Origin: Bromus sterilis
Lineage: Eukaryota > Streptophyta > Magnoliopsida > Poales > Poaceae
Direction: 5' to 3'
Assembly: GCA_950022295.1 (NCBI GenBank)
Contig: OX465599.1
Location: forward strand, 272,945,501 to 273,009,500
DNA: 64,000 nucleotides
Shown: one piece after another, positions 21,107-32,700 of the stretch
Layout of the letters: every line of letters begins with the position of its first letter
Position numbering within the stretch: position 1 is the first letter of the stretch
Notes under the pieces: model-generated
Seen by the model: only the letters and a program-made list of their open reading frames with translations
The model's database searches: none
Told to the model about the DNA's origin: nothing
Program-made: the position numbers and the translations under genes

Positions 21107-21600
21107 GATACTCGTTTCATTTACAAGCAGAGGAGAAAAAAATCAGGGATATCAAAGAGGATCTAGAATTAAAGAAATTCGTTGCAAATTCATCAGCAAC
21201 TTGGTTCGCCTCCTTGTAGCAATGCTCGAAAGAAATAATCCTGAAATCAAGAGACAACTGTTTCAATTCCATGATGATATATCCCAACCATGAATACATG
21301 ATAATCATCCTATTGAGTTACTAAATCTATAGCAAACGAGCAATCAGATTCAATCACAGCCCTATTGCATCCGATATGAAGAGAGTCAAGTACTGCCCGT
21401 TCCTTATGGCGACTACTTCAGCTGAATCAACTCGATGCAAAAATAAAAATGCACATGAGGTTAGAACTAGTTTGCAGCAGCCATAAAATCACCACGCTCT
21501 CCACACAAGTGCCCGAGAGGGTATCGTAATAACGAAAGAAGGATGCATCCACATTGACCTTTATTACTCCGTGTCCCAGCTTTTTCACATGTGTTCATGC
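21107..21600 (-). pseudogene. RNase H-like (RVT_3) fragment of LINE origin
   Basis: On the minus strand, broken frames carry pieces of the plant RNase H-like domain that follows LINE reverse transcriptases and also occurs alone: KVNVDASFF (first catalytic Asp region), SAEVVAIRNG, NRAVIESDCSFAIDL (third Asp region) and FEHCYKEANQVADEFAT (last helix with the conserved Asp). Several stops and frame changes separate them, so it is a dead remnant. The LINE reverse transcriptase core was not found next to it. Confidence 0.65.
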
Positions 21601-21744
21601 TTCATGGTCTCTGGCATTGCTTTCTGGGGAAACCGCGTTGCCGCTACCTGTCGGAAGGGCCACCGGTTGTGTGCCACTGCAATCAGGCAGCCACCCCATG
21701 CCTAGGTGGCTCAAATCCGTACTAATGTCGGTGTTACATCCGAT

Positions 21745-23022
21745 TAGTTAAAAATCAAAGGGAAATAGCATATACTACTTATAACCTTGCTTGAAAACAC
21801 ATTATGATCAGTTCGGCCGAGATGGGGACGACACTGGCGGTGAGCCAGGAAGATTCGCCTCCAAGTTGCCGCCATCATCCTCCTTGACGAACTACTGCCG
21901 CTACCGTTCGTCGTCGATTGCGTCCCCGTTGCTCCTTCCCCGGCCTCCCCGGAACCTCTAGCGAGTTTGTCTTGAGCAACGCTACCTTTCCCCTTTGTTC
22001 CCTCCTCCAATTCATAGTTGTCATGTTTCTGGTACGATGGAAACGAGGGACGAGAGTCGGAGGCTGAAAAAGATAGGGTACAACGGGGGTATACATCTCT
22101 AGAACGAATTTTCTACAGCGGAAACACGATCCAATCAGTTTCGGTACGATGAACCTAGTACGGTACTATGGATCGAGGAACGCTAACCTTTCCTAGTCAA
22201 TGGAGGGGATAAATCATGAAGAATTTGATGGATCATCTCCTCCCCAACAGAAAAGTCCATTGATTAGCATGCTTTGGAGTCAATGAAGACCGGACTACAG
22301 AACGAGGGATTCCTAAGAACATGATAGGGAAAGGGAAAAGAAACGGCGGCATGTGCATTGCTCCCATATCGATTCGAGAACCGAGGCTACCGGGTCACTG
22401 AACCTGAATCAAGTACCAGACTGCGTGGACGTCGAATCCGCATCGAATCTTGCTGAATCCGACATCGTTCCCGAATCTGATTCCGAGACGAGGGACGGCC
22501 TACCGTTCCCCGTTTCCGGCTACTATGCTCAGATTAGCACCCATTCTCTTCTCTTACCATGGTCGTCTTCTCCGTGGACGGTCCTACAGTCTAGCCCGAG
22601 CTTTTCCACTGCCGGTACGATGCAGGAAAACAGGACCGCGGCCTTCGGCGGTGTAATGCTGGCTCGGTCAGGGACCGACCGGCCTGCATCTTGTCCACCA
22701 ATAGTGGTCGTAGTATAGGTCGAGGAGTGGATGAAGGGTGATTGGAATGCTTTCTCCCCAGGATGATTGGAATGCTTTCCACAGCTGGCGCGTCAATTGG
22801 AGCTGGCGTTCAATCCGCCAGCTGATTGGAATGCTTTCCGTTTTTCTCATTGCAAACATAGTCGAGTTGGGAATCGTCTCCGATTCCGTTACACCTCGCA
22901 CCCAAGCAGGGCTACATCCTCCTCTTCCTCCTCCTGTGACTAGCGAGCAAGATTATATCAGATCAGATCGACTGAAAAAACAATCCGAAGCACCGATTTC
23001 AGATCTTTCACACGACTCAAGG
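21745..23022. other. unassigned region upstream of the beta-propeller-like gene
   Basis: Mixed sequence with small ORFs on both strands. Three copies of GATTGGAATGCTTTC occur at 22739, 22763 and 22825. Probably contains the promoter and 5' UTR of the gene at 23023; no TATA box was confidently placed. Confidence 0.3.
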
Positions 23023-24082
23023 ATGATGTACAAGCGGCAGACGCGCAAGGAGAAGCACCTCTATCTGGTCCTGGACGACTGGGAAAAGGGCTTCACCATC
23101 CGCAAGATGGACGCCGACGACCTCATCCTCACCTTCGATTCGGAAGCCCCCGTCCTCCGCCTGCTCTCCCCCAACCCCATCCACCGCATGGCCTTCACCG
23201 CCATGGGCAGCAGCCACATCATCGTATCCAGCAAGAAGCACACGGCCACCCTCGTCTACGACACCGACACGGCGGGGCTCACCACCGGCCCTCCCCTCCC
23301 GGACGCGCTCCAAGGCGCCTACTACATCTTCCTACCCGCCGGCGACGACACTCTATACGCATTCCCGTACTTCATACATGACCCTCAACCTCAAGACGCC
23401 GTCCAGGTGCTGTCCTCCTGTTCCTCCACCGCCTACGCCGACGACGGCGACATGCTGCAGCGGTACTCCTCGGTCCCGACCATGGACTGGGCCTGGAGAA
23501 GCACCGCGCCATTGCCCTTCACCGGGGACGAAAATATTCGTTCCTACGCTCTCCACCCGGACGGACGCACCATCTTCTTCTCCGCTTGCAACAGGTGCGG
23601 CTGCTCGGATCAGAGCATCCGCACCTTGTCGTTCGACACCGGTCGCTCCGAGTGGACATGCCATGGGGACTGGGCGTTGCCGTTCATGGACAGAGGCCAC
23701 TTCGACACCTACCTGGAAGCCTGGGTGGGGCTCCACGAGGACGGCTACATCGGCGCCTGCCAGGCCGCCTCCCCTACGAGTACCTTGCGGATGCAGAAGC
23801 TGGAGTGGAAGATGGCCGGCGACAAGCTCTGGAGCAAGGAGCGGCTGGTGCAGCAGCCCACCCTCACTTGTATGGGTGGGCGGCGCCAGGTTTTGTCTCG
23901 TGGTTTGTGTGCTAAGCGAGGGGAAGAAGTCTGGTTACTCTGATCCTTGCGTGCTCAAACTCACCAAGTTTCGCCTCAGATACAGTCACAAGGGGGAGCT
24001 GCAAATCTTTGAACGCCTCACCAAGTCCCGCCAAATGTACAAGACACGCTGCTCGTTTTCCCCGGTAGCGTTCTGGATGTAA
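23023..24082 (+). pseudogene. DUF1618/kelch-like beta-propeller protein gene with a late frameshift
   Basis: Intronless gene. I start it at the ATG pair 23023/23026 (MMYKRQTRKEKHLYLVLDDW), because the open frame upstream to 22738 has no family resemblance. It encodes KGFTIRKMDADDL, PNPIHRMAFTAMGS, TLVYDTDTAGLTTGPPLP, WAWRSTAPLPF, SYALHPDGRTIFFSA, LSFDTGRSEWTCHGDWALPF and YLEAWVGLHEDGYIGAC, the blade-like repeats of a large grass family annotated as DUF1618- or kelch-type beta-propellers of unknown function. Near 23875-23890 (ATGGGTGGGCGGCGCCAGG) the family sequence moves to the +1 frame and continues ARFCLVVCVLSEGKK ... GELQIFERLTKSRQMY ... CSFSPVAFWM to a TAA at 24080-24082. In the original frame the protein would end at 23943 with a foreign tail. 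Either a recent pseudogene or a variant with an altered C-terminus; the family name is less certain than the frameshift. Confidence 0.7.
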
Positions 24083-24825
24083 CTTTGCTTGCTTGGGTAG
24101 TTCTGTATTCTGTTCTGCGCCCGGTTCTGTGTTCTGAAACTAGTAACTGCACATCTCATGAAAGTATCTACCGCTATCTGGTTTAAGACAAACACACATT
24201 TGCAATTTGTAGTTGATCATTTGACACTCTAAATTTTCTTTGAGTTGTCTAATTGTTACGAACTTACGATCGGTGTGCTTCTAGAGCTTAAATACTGTCT
24301 TTTTTCTTCTGGGCGAGTGTCTAACTGTCTATTGCTCCATGTAAAAACAGAGCATTGCACGTACAAACAGTTCAGGCACTACAGCACCAGTGGATGAGCC
24401 AAAGGAACATCACGATGAATTTGAAACATTCATCTGGAGGATTTCTTTCTTCAGTTGCATTTGCATCAATGCGCTCCACCAAAAGTTTATGCTGAAGATG
24501 AAGCACATATAAGGCACCTGAGTGTTTCTTCAAGTTTGGTCAGACAGCCTGCAATGGACGCATATCCAATTACCCATGGCCCTTCTCTTTGTCTTCCTTC
24601 ACCAATCTCCTACTTGAGCACAAGTGTGGTTTACAGTTGTTCTGAAATCTGAACTTCTGATGATACAATTTTCTAAAAACTCGTAATAGGTTTTAATTTC
24701 TGAATTTTCGAATTACAGTTATGTATGTAAGTTTACAGCCACTCGGCAACAAAAATATGATCAGAATAAGAGCAAAATCACAGCATCCGCCAACAGCTCC
24801 TAGGTAAAATAATCCTCATTTCGAT
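24083..24825. other. intergenic, convergent 3' ends
   Basis: Between the 3' ends of the beta-propeller-like gene (plus) and the peroxidase gene (minus). No coding, RNA or transposon feature recognised. Confidence 0.5.
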
Positions 24826-27018
24826 CTAGCTGTTGACGACGGCGCAGTTCTTCCTTATCTCCCCCTGAGATCCGGTCATGACCTGCACGGCCCCGAGCCG
24901 CGCCATGGACCGCGCGAACACCTGGAAGAACACCTCCGGCGGGCTGGCCACGACGCCGGCGATGTCGGCCCGCGCCGCCGCGTCGGTGATCAGCGCGGCG
25001 TCCGACCGGAGCAGCGCCCTGTGCTTGAGGACCGCGTGGTAATAGCCCAGGTCAAACGTCAGGAAGCTTCCGGGGTCCATCTCCACCGCGGCGTCGCGGC
25101 CGCCCATCCTGCACTTGCGCTGCCGCAGGTTGGCGGCGTACGCGGCGTCGAGCGGCGGCTCGGCTCCGGTGCCGTTGCCGTTGCCGGCGCTGGGGTAGCT
25201 GTAGAGGCGGTCCGCGAAGGACGAGCAGTGAGCGATGCCGATGGTGTGCGCACCTGGATGCACCTCACGTTCAATTCAGATAGAAATTCGAGCCGTGCAA
25301 GAACGAATTCAGTACTCCCTACTGTATTTGAATTTTCCTTTTCATGCTTGTTGTAAATTCAAGTACTAATTTAATCACCGAACTGGACTTCAGTGGACTT
25401 ATATTATACTCCCTCCGATCCATCATAATAAGTGTCACTCATCTAGTACAAAGTTTGTACTAGCTTAGTACAAAATGAGCGACACTTATTATGAATCGGA
25501 GGGAGTAACATTATTGGGGGGAGGGGGGGGGGGATTTAGTACAGAAAAAAATACGGTTTCGGTTGGATTCTCATCATAGCATTGGTAAAGTCTAGTTACA
25601 AAGTTGGCGCCAAATGTTTAAAGTGTGCAAGAGGAGACAGGATATAAAGCAAAGGCTACTGGTTTGGACTTGATTGATAATGCAAGTGAAGTGAAGTGGA
25701 CATGTAAGTTATGAGCTTGTCACCGACGCCGCTCTTAGGCATGCATCAGTGACTCACTCAGATTAATTATCAGTCCCTGACAGCAAAGTGGCAAGAAGGA
25801 TGAGATGGCTTCCAAAATTTTCGGAAGCAAACGACCACAAAAAACACCAGGAACAAACAAACTAGAGAGCTTGGGATCAGGGTTTACTGGATTGCAAGAA
25901 CATTTGAAACATTTTACTGAAGTCTGCAAGAGTATCTGATTCGATGTGGCGGTCATTAGGGACCTACGGTTTTGGTGAAGGAATATGTGCCCATCTGGTT
26001 TGAGACGGACAGATAAAAGCAACGATTCTTGTTGCTGCTTTGCTATGCCCTATGAAGACACAAAGAATGGGCGATGAGAGATAGGCCTTTCGCCGTGTCG
26101 GTGGCTAACACTTGTCAGATAATACCACAGATTGAATACTCATAATTTGAAGCTTCAATGTGTTTTTGGAGATGTTTCATTTTGTCGATATGATGATGAA
26201 TTCATGCAGAGTTGGTCATCAGTGCGGATGTTTAATGTGATTACCTGACAGCCAGACGAGGTCGCGCACGTCGAGCCCCTTGCCGGCGAACAGGGCGACG
26301 AGCTGCGGGAAGGTCATGGACGGCGACGGCAGGTCGCGGACCGCCTCCTGCATGCTCGACACCGTGCCGTCCCTCCTCCCCGTCGGCACGCGCCACGACG
26401 GCCCGCCCTGCATGTGCGCAAACATGTCAATGGCGTGAGCTGATGATCTGGGCTGAGCGTGGGCTGAGCTGGGGCGTACAATGGCGGCGACGGCGTCCCG
26501 GGCGGCGAGCGCGAGGACGTCGGCGCAGGAGACGACGCCGGGGCAGGCCTCCTCGAGGAGCGCCTTGACGCGGTCGACGAGGTCGAAGCCGCGCAGCGTC
26601 AGGTTGGGCGGCGCGTCCTTCTCGGCGGCGCCGGCGGCGGTGGAGTTGAGCAGGATGGAGCCGTCGCAGCCCTGCATGCACGCACGCACCACTTGACATA
26701 ATTACGATCTGCGTTGAGCGACGCGCCGCGCACGCATGGAGATGGAGATGGAATGCTGGATGGAACGTAGCGTACCCTGACGAAGCAGTCGTGGTAGTGC
26801 GTCCGGAGCAGCGCGGGCGCGACGGTGGGCACGCGCCGGGCGTGCAGCCGGACGTAGTCGCCGACGATCCGCTCCGCCGCCGGGCAGCTCTTGCCGTAGA
26901 ACCCCATCCTCAGCTGCTGCCGTCGTCCGCCGGCGGCACCGACCAGCATGAGCTGCATGACAACAGCCAGTCCAACAAGCGCCGCCGCTGCCGGTAACGC
27001 CACGGGCACGGCGGCCAT
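24826..27018 (-). CDS. class III secretory peroxidase, four exons, apparently intact
   Basis: Exons on the minus strand: 27018-26776, 26671-26480, 26407-26245, 25253-24826, all with GT-AG introns, joining to 341 codons plus stop. Residues 1-30 form a signal peptide (Ala/Val/Leu-rich). The mature protein shows GFYGKSCPAAERIV (first Cys), LLRTHYHDCFVRGCDGSILL (distal His, usually RLHFHDCFV; calcium site), EACPGVVSCADVLALAARDAV, GRRDG, LVWLSGAHTIGIAHC (proximal haem His) and a C-terminal KNCAVVNS. Eight Cys expected of the family are present by position. Such enzymes are exported to the cell wall and oxidise phenolics (monolignols, extensin) with hydrogen peroxide. The three-intron layout is the classical one for this family. 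The distal motif reads THYHDCF, with Thr-His-Tyr before His-Asp where most paralogues have LHFHDCF, a mild oddity. Intron 3 (about 1 kb) carries a MITE. Confidence 0.92.
25409..25505. mobile_element. Stowaway MITE, 97 bp, in peroxidase intron 3
   Basis: CTCCCTCCGATCCATCATAATAAGTGTC and its inverted copy ending CGGAGGGAG, flanked by TA (25407-25408, 25506-25507); an almost perfect hairpin. Confidence 0.95.
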
Positions 27019-27559
27019 GGTGATGGTGCGTCTACCACTCTCACTCTGCTACGACCACTCTGGTTCTCCGGAGTGTGGGTGGAGAAGTACGGTAGAAGGT
27101 CAGTATCGCCGGCCGGTCGATGCTGCACTGCACTGCACTGCACCCGGCGGTGGTATATGTACACATGGCTGTGTAGGTCCCCGGCTTACTTGAGCCTGAA
27201 ACCAACCAGCGGCGTGAGGCCAAGCGTGGCGGCACTGTGCATGGCAAGAGCGTGCGTGATGCCTGCAAGCCTGCAACTAGTATTAATTGCACGTGCGCTC
27301 TTGAGCAATGTCCAATATTTTATCCCAATACTCGTTTTGTCCTAACCTTGAAATGCAAGGAAATTCGAACTACTTGCAGACCATGCACGGCGAACAAACC
27401 TATGACACTACGAGTGTGTCTGCTGACCATCCAAATAACGACTTTCAAATGATGCTAGTATTCAGATTAGAAAAATATGTAGTATTTTATTTCTCATTTA
27501 ATACTTTTAAATTATGCGCACGGTTGGGACCTTGCCTTCCGACTTACTCTCTCTCTTAC
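27019..27559 (-). other. peroxidase upstream region up to the retrotransposon insertion
   Basis: Contains a TATA-like CATATACC (minus, near 27150-27157) about 135 bases upstream of the peroxidase ATG, and a CTGCA repeat (27122-27142). The rest is unremarkable. It ends in CTTAC (27555-27559), the probable target site of element A. Confidence 0.4.
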
Positions 27560-28006
27560 TGACGAGGGGGTGACCCCACGACTCCTATGGATGAGTCTAC
27601 CCGGTGTACCCGAAGACAGGAGGCCCACAAAGATGCCGCCTGGGCCCAGCCTTGGCCCACTAGTGGCACCGACGTAGGAGTCCGCGACTCATAAGGAAGG
27701 TGCAAACTTGCCGTACGGAACAAGATCATGATTAGGAAACCTCATCTGTAATCCAGGGAGGACTCCCCGAGACCTAGCCTAGTATATAAAGGCTAGGAGG
27801 GGAGACGTCAAGATCAAGCAATACACAATCTGTAACCCTAGCCTTGTGCGCACTAGCCTTGGCTCCCCTGTAATCGCCATCTCCAATCAATAACATCGAG
27901 CAGGAACGTATCCTCCTGTTAGCCGACGAGCTATCGTCCAACCTGTGCCTCTCATGACTAACTCAGGGTCCCTGACCATGGGATTTGCCGGGGTACATCC
28001 CCGTCA
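27560..28006 (+). mobile_element. 5' LTR of element A
   Basis: TG...CA ends, 447 bp. TATATAAA at 27783-27790 is a good TATA box. The ATG at 27978-27980 opens the frame into gag. Confidence 0.93.
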
Positions 28007-29003
28007 ATTGGCGCCGTCTGTGGGAACTACACAGGTTGGAATTACGATCTCGGCGGTTCCGTCTTCAGCAAGCCACAACTCAAGAGCAAGAACTAGACGC
28101 AATCCACCCGAGGAATTCAAGATCATGGCGAATATCTCTACCGCCCCAGCAAGATCGCTCAGCCTGCAGCCGTGTCAAGACCAATACTACGACGGCAACC
28201 GAGCCCACCGCCAACGAAGGAGAACTCGACGACCCAAAAGAAAGGCGCGAGGGTTCCACACGGAGGTCCCGATCGACGAAATACGGCATGAAGAAGAGGA
28301 CTTGCCGACCACTCGACGAACCACTGCCACCCAGGCACCCGCCGCACAACAAGACACCGACTCCGAGCTCGAGATTAGCGACCGCCAAGATCATCGCCAA
28401 CAAGGAAGAAATCGACGACTCAGAGGACAGGCGCGAGGATCCTACGAAGAGACCGCACTCGACGAGTCGAACTATACAGCCAGGCGCTCGCCGACCACTC
28501 GACGACCCGCTGCCGTGCGGACAGCCGCCGCCCGCCGGGACAGCGACTCTGAGACTCAGACTGGCGAATACTACGACCCAGATCGAAGGCCAGACGAATT
28601 CACCAATCTCATAAGGAACCAGAATCTAAGCGAGGGGATCGAAATTGACCCGCGAGCTCACGAGCACCCAGCGGATCACGCGCTGTTCTTCCGAATCTCA
28701 AGGAGGAAACGGCATGCCGGATCCAGCAAGCTCACGGGCAGGGAACAGCTAGAAGGACCCTGCACGATCCACTCCTTCGAAGACAACTGGGGAAACATCA
28801 GATCGAGCCACACTCTGGGAGACTGCCGCCTATTCAACGAACTCGCCGACAGCCTCAAGGAGGAAAAACAACAAGAAGCCAAGCGCGCCCGACGAACTGA
28901 GCAGTCGTCCACTCAAGGACAGTGTACACGATCCAAGAAGGCAAGGTATCGCAAGACCAACAGGACGCCTACACCCTGCAGGCCAGAGCAGCCGAGAACC
29001 TAA
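27978..29003 (+). pseudogene. element A gag (lacking a recognisable capsid domain)
   Basis: The frame is open from the LTR ATG (MGFAGVHPRQLAPSVG) through the primer-binding site to a stop at 29003. A second ATG at 28125 (MANISTAPARSL) is the other candidate start. It is rich in Arg, Asp, Glu and short repeats (RRTRRPKRKARGF; TRRPAAVRTAAARR), with two similar halves of about 60 residues (28225-28390 and 28390-28560). The usual Retrotrans_gag capsid block, clearly present in element B, is not seen here. The sequence passes from the N-terminal charged region to DNWGNIRSSHTLGDCRLFNELADS, which normally follows the capsid. Frame shifts near 28915 lead to the protease region. Confidence 0.6.
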
Positions 29004-29726
29004 ACGCAGTCGAAGTCTACCAGCTACACGACGCAGAAACCAGCATCACCTTCTCCCAGAGCGATCACCCGCCTGCAGTCCCAAGGCCGGGGCACGCGCC
29101 CCTGGTACTCGACGCCCAAATTGGAGGGTACAACATGGACATAATCTTCATGGACGGAGGCAGCAGCATGAACATAATCTTCGTCAGCACCCTACGCAAG
29201 ATGATGATACCACGATCAGTATGGAAAAATCAAGCGATGTGTTATACGGAGTAGTCCCAGGAGAAGCAGCTACTTCCCTTGGACTAATCGAGCTCGAAGT
29301 CGTCTTTGGCAGCAGACGTAATTTCGCAAGACACACCCTCGAGTTCGAAGTACTCGATTGGCAATCACAGTATCACGCCATATTGGGATGTCCAGCGTTC
29401 GCACAATTAATGGCGATTCCGCACTACGCCTACCTCAAACTCAAGATGCCAGGATCCGCTGGCGTCATCACAGTCAACGGGAGCTTCATCAAATCAGACA
29501 AATGCGACCGCGATTTCCACAAAGTCTCCGACACCTTCGGAGCCGAGCAAGAACTCATAGAAATAGCCATGGCGACAGACAAAAGCATCTTTCCACTAGC
29601 AAGCCGAAGCGAGTCAAAAGAATATGGACGAGACTTCAAGATCGACAACGACACGGTCACCCACCAGGTGCACCCGACAGACCCAGAAAAAAATAGTCTG
29701 CGTGTACGCCCACCTCCCGAAAGAGT
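28922..29726 (+). pseudogene. element A aspartic protease region, frameshifted
   Basis: First part: DAQIGGYNMDIIFMDGGSSMNIIF, where DGGS stands at the usual DTG/DSG active-site position, as in other plant Tat-type elements. At about 29215 the frame moves and continues VVPGEAATSLGLIELEVVFG, YHAILGCPAFAQLMAIPHY and LKLKMPGSAGVITVNG, the C-terminal half of the protease-like domain. The link to RT lies near 29700. Confidence 0.65.
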
Positions 29727-32700
29727 AAGTGACTGCCCTCATCACTTTCCTCCGCGAAGAATGGGAAATCTTTGCCTGGTGCCCAGCCGACATGCTAGGA
29801 GTACCGCGTGAGTTCGCGGAAAACACGCTGCGCATCAAGCCAAACACCAAGCCAGTGAAGCAGGCGCTACGAAGATTCTCAGAACCCAAACGCAGAGCAA
29901 TCGGGGAGGAAGTCAACCGACTACTCGACGCCCAATTCATCCGAGAGACGAAGAAATCCACTTGGGTCGCCAACCCTGTGCTGGTCCCCAAGAAAGACAC
30001 AGACGTACTGCGAATGTGCGTCGAGTACGGGCCAATCAACAAACACTGCCCAAAGGACCACTTTCCCCTACTGAGAATCGATCAGATAATCGACTCGACA
30101 GCAGGATGCGATCTACTATCGTTCCTCGACGCTTACTCAGGATACAATTAGATCAGGATGAAGGAAGAAGACGAAGAGCATACATCATTCATCACCCCTT
30201 ACGGCGTATTTTGCTACAGAACAATGCCCTTCGGACTCAAGAACGCCGGAGCCACATACGAACGGATGATGCAAGCCTGCTTAAAAGAGCAAATCGGAAG
30301 AAACGTGCAGGTCTACGTGGACGACATAGTCATCAAAACCTACAGTGCAAACACGCTACTCGACGACCTGCGCGAGACTTTCGCAACACTCAACAAGTAC
30401 AGAATCAAGCTCAACCCGAAGAAGTGCGCATTCGGCGTCCCAGCCGGGAAGCTTCTCGGGTACATGGTCTCTGCTCAAGGAATCTAAGCGAACCCCGAGA
30501 AAGTTCAAGCAATCACCAGGATGCAGGAACCAACCAACATCACAGGCGTGCAGCAGCTCACCGGAAGACTAGCAGCCCTGAGTCATTTCATCGGCGGATT
30601 GGGAGAGCGCACATTGCCATTCTACCAGTTGCTGAGAAAAGGAGAGAAATTTGAGTGGACCAAATAAGCCCGCAAAGCATTCGCGGACCTGAAGAAGACA
30701 CTATCAACACCACCGACCCTGGCGGTACCCAAAGAAAAAGAAAAATTGTACCTCTACGTGGCAGCACGCAACAGCGTGGTAAGCACAGTACTCGTCGTCG
30801 AGCGTACAGAAGAAGGCAAGATCCAGAGCATACAGAGGCCGATCTACTACCTCAGCATGCTCTTGACAAAATCCCAGCAGCGGTACGCTCACTACCAGAA
30901 GCTACTACTGGCCATCATCACGACTTCAAGAAAGGTGTTGCACTACTTCGACGAACACCCTATCACAATCGTGAGCAGCGCACCACTCACAGACATTCTC
31001 AACAACCCCGGAGCGACTGGGCGAGTCGCCGAGTGGAACATTGAGCTCAGTCTGCGGGACCTGCAATTCAAGCACCCAACAGCAATCAAGGCCCAAGTAC
31101 TCCCAGATTTTCTGGTCGAGTAGACGGAGGTCCAGACACCAGCCCCCCCGGACCTATCGAACTCATGGACAATGTTCTCCGATGGGTCCAAAAGACAGCA
31201 AGGAGCCGGAGCGGGAGTCGTTCTGGTCTCCCCCAAAGGAACCAGGCTCAAATACGTCCTCCAGATCAACTTCAGCCACGCCTCCAACAACGAAGCCGAA
31301 TACGAGGCACTGCTCTATGGCATGCGCATGGCCAAAACATGCGGTGCCACTCGCCTCGTAATCTACGGAGACTCCAACCTCGTCGTCCAGCAGGCGATGA
31401 AAGACTGCAATGCAGTAGCCGACAACATGGTGTCCTATCAGAAGCTCTACAATGCGCTCGAAGGAAGTTTTGACGGCTGCGAGCTCAATTATATCCCCAA
31501 AACAAACAACACAGAAGCTGACGAACTCGCAAACATCGGCTCGACTCGAGGACCAGTACCACCCGGCGTCTTCCTTGAAAGCATCAGCCAGAGATCCATC
31601 AAGGAGAAACCAGCAGCACCAGAGGCAGTTGTAGACGACGACACCACAGAGCCAGCACAAGTGGCATCAGCAAGTCCATCTGAAGGCAACAACAGCCAAG
31701 AGGTCGAACCTACGGATCCAACAACACTCGAAGGACCAGCATGGACAAAATCGTTCCTCCGATTCCTAATCGAAGGCACACTACCACAAGACGTCTCAGA
31801 AGCTCGGCGCATCAGCTGCCGATCCAAGGCATTCACAGTCATCAACAGACATTTATACAAGCGAAGCATCACCCAAATACTCCAGAAGTGCATCGACGAA
31901 TAAGACGACAAAGCCCTACTGCTCGAAATCCACGAGGGCACCTATGGGCACCACGCGAGCAGCCGAGTACTCGTATCCAAAGCGTTCCGATCAGGGTTTT
32001 ATTGGCCCACTGCGGTGAAAAACGCAGAAGACATCGTGCGGCGTTGCATTGCCTGCCAAAAATTTGTCAGCAGACCACACGCGCCAGCCTCAGAACTCAA
32101 AACCATACCACTATCATGGTCGTTCGCCACCTGGGGACTCGACATGGTGGGCCCACTCAAGAAATCATCAAAAGGAGGAAGAACACACCTGCTGGTAGAA
32201 GTCGACAAGTTCACCAAGTGGATCGAAGCAGTGCCCATCACCAGCTCCACAACCCTCACGGTAGTGAATTTTATCAAATCAATCATCTTCAGGTTCGGGG
32301 TGCCGCACAACATCATCACGGACAACGGTACGAACTTCACAGCGGCAGAATTACAGAACTTCTGCGAAGAACTGGGCGTCAAAATCAACTACGCATCAGT
32401 CGCACACCCGCAATCCAACGACCAGGTGGAAAACGCAAATGGCCTAGTATGCGGAGGGCTCAAAAAACGGCTCCTTGCACCACTCGAGCAGGCTGCGAGC
32501 AACTGGGTAGAATAACTCCCTGCAGTACTATGGAGCCTGCGCACCACCCCAAATACCACAACCCAGTACACACCTTTCTTCATGGTGTACGGGTCGGAGG
32601 CAGTACTACCACATGACCTCAAATTCGGGGCATCCCGGATCTCGGGGTACGAAGAAGAAGAAGCAGAAGAAGCATTGCAAGACGACAAGGACACAGCAGA

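Noticed and set aside
22738..23022. N-terminal extension of the beta-propeller-like gene
   Set aside because: The frame is open but the sequence has no family resemblance and contains small repeats. The ATG pair at 23023/23026 starts the conserved part.
23353..23736. 127-codon minus-strand ORF
   Set aside because: Shadow of the beta-propeller-like gene on the plus strand.
27019..27345. Plus-strand small ORFs upstream of the peroxidase
   Set aside because: Short, no resemblance, overlap the peroxidase promoter region.
28080..28403. Minus-strand ORFs opposite gag of element A
   Set aside because: Shadow frames of the Arg-rich gag.
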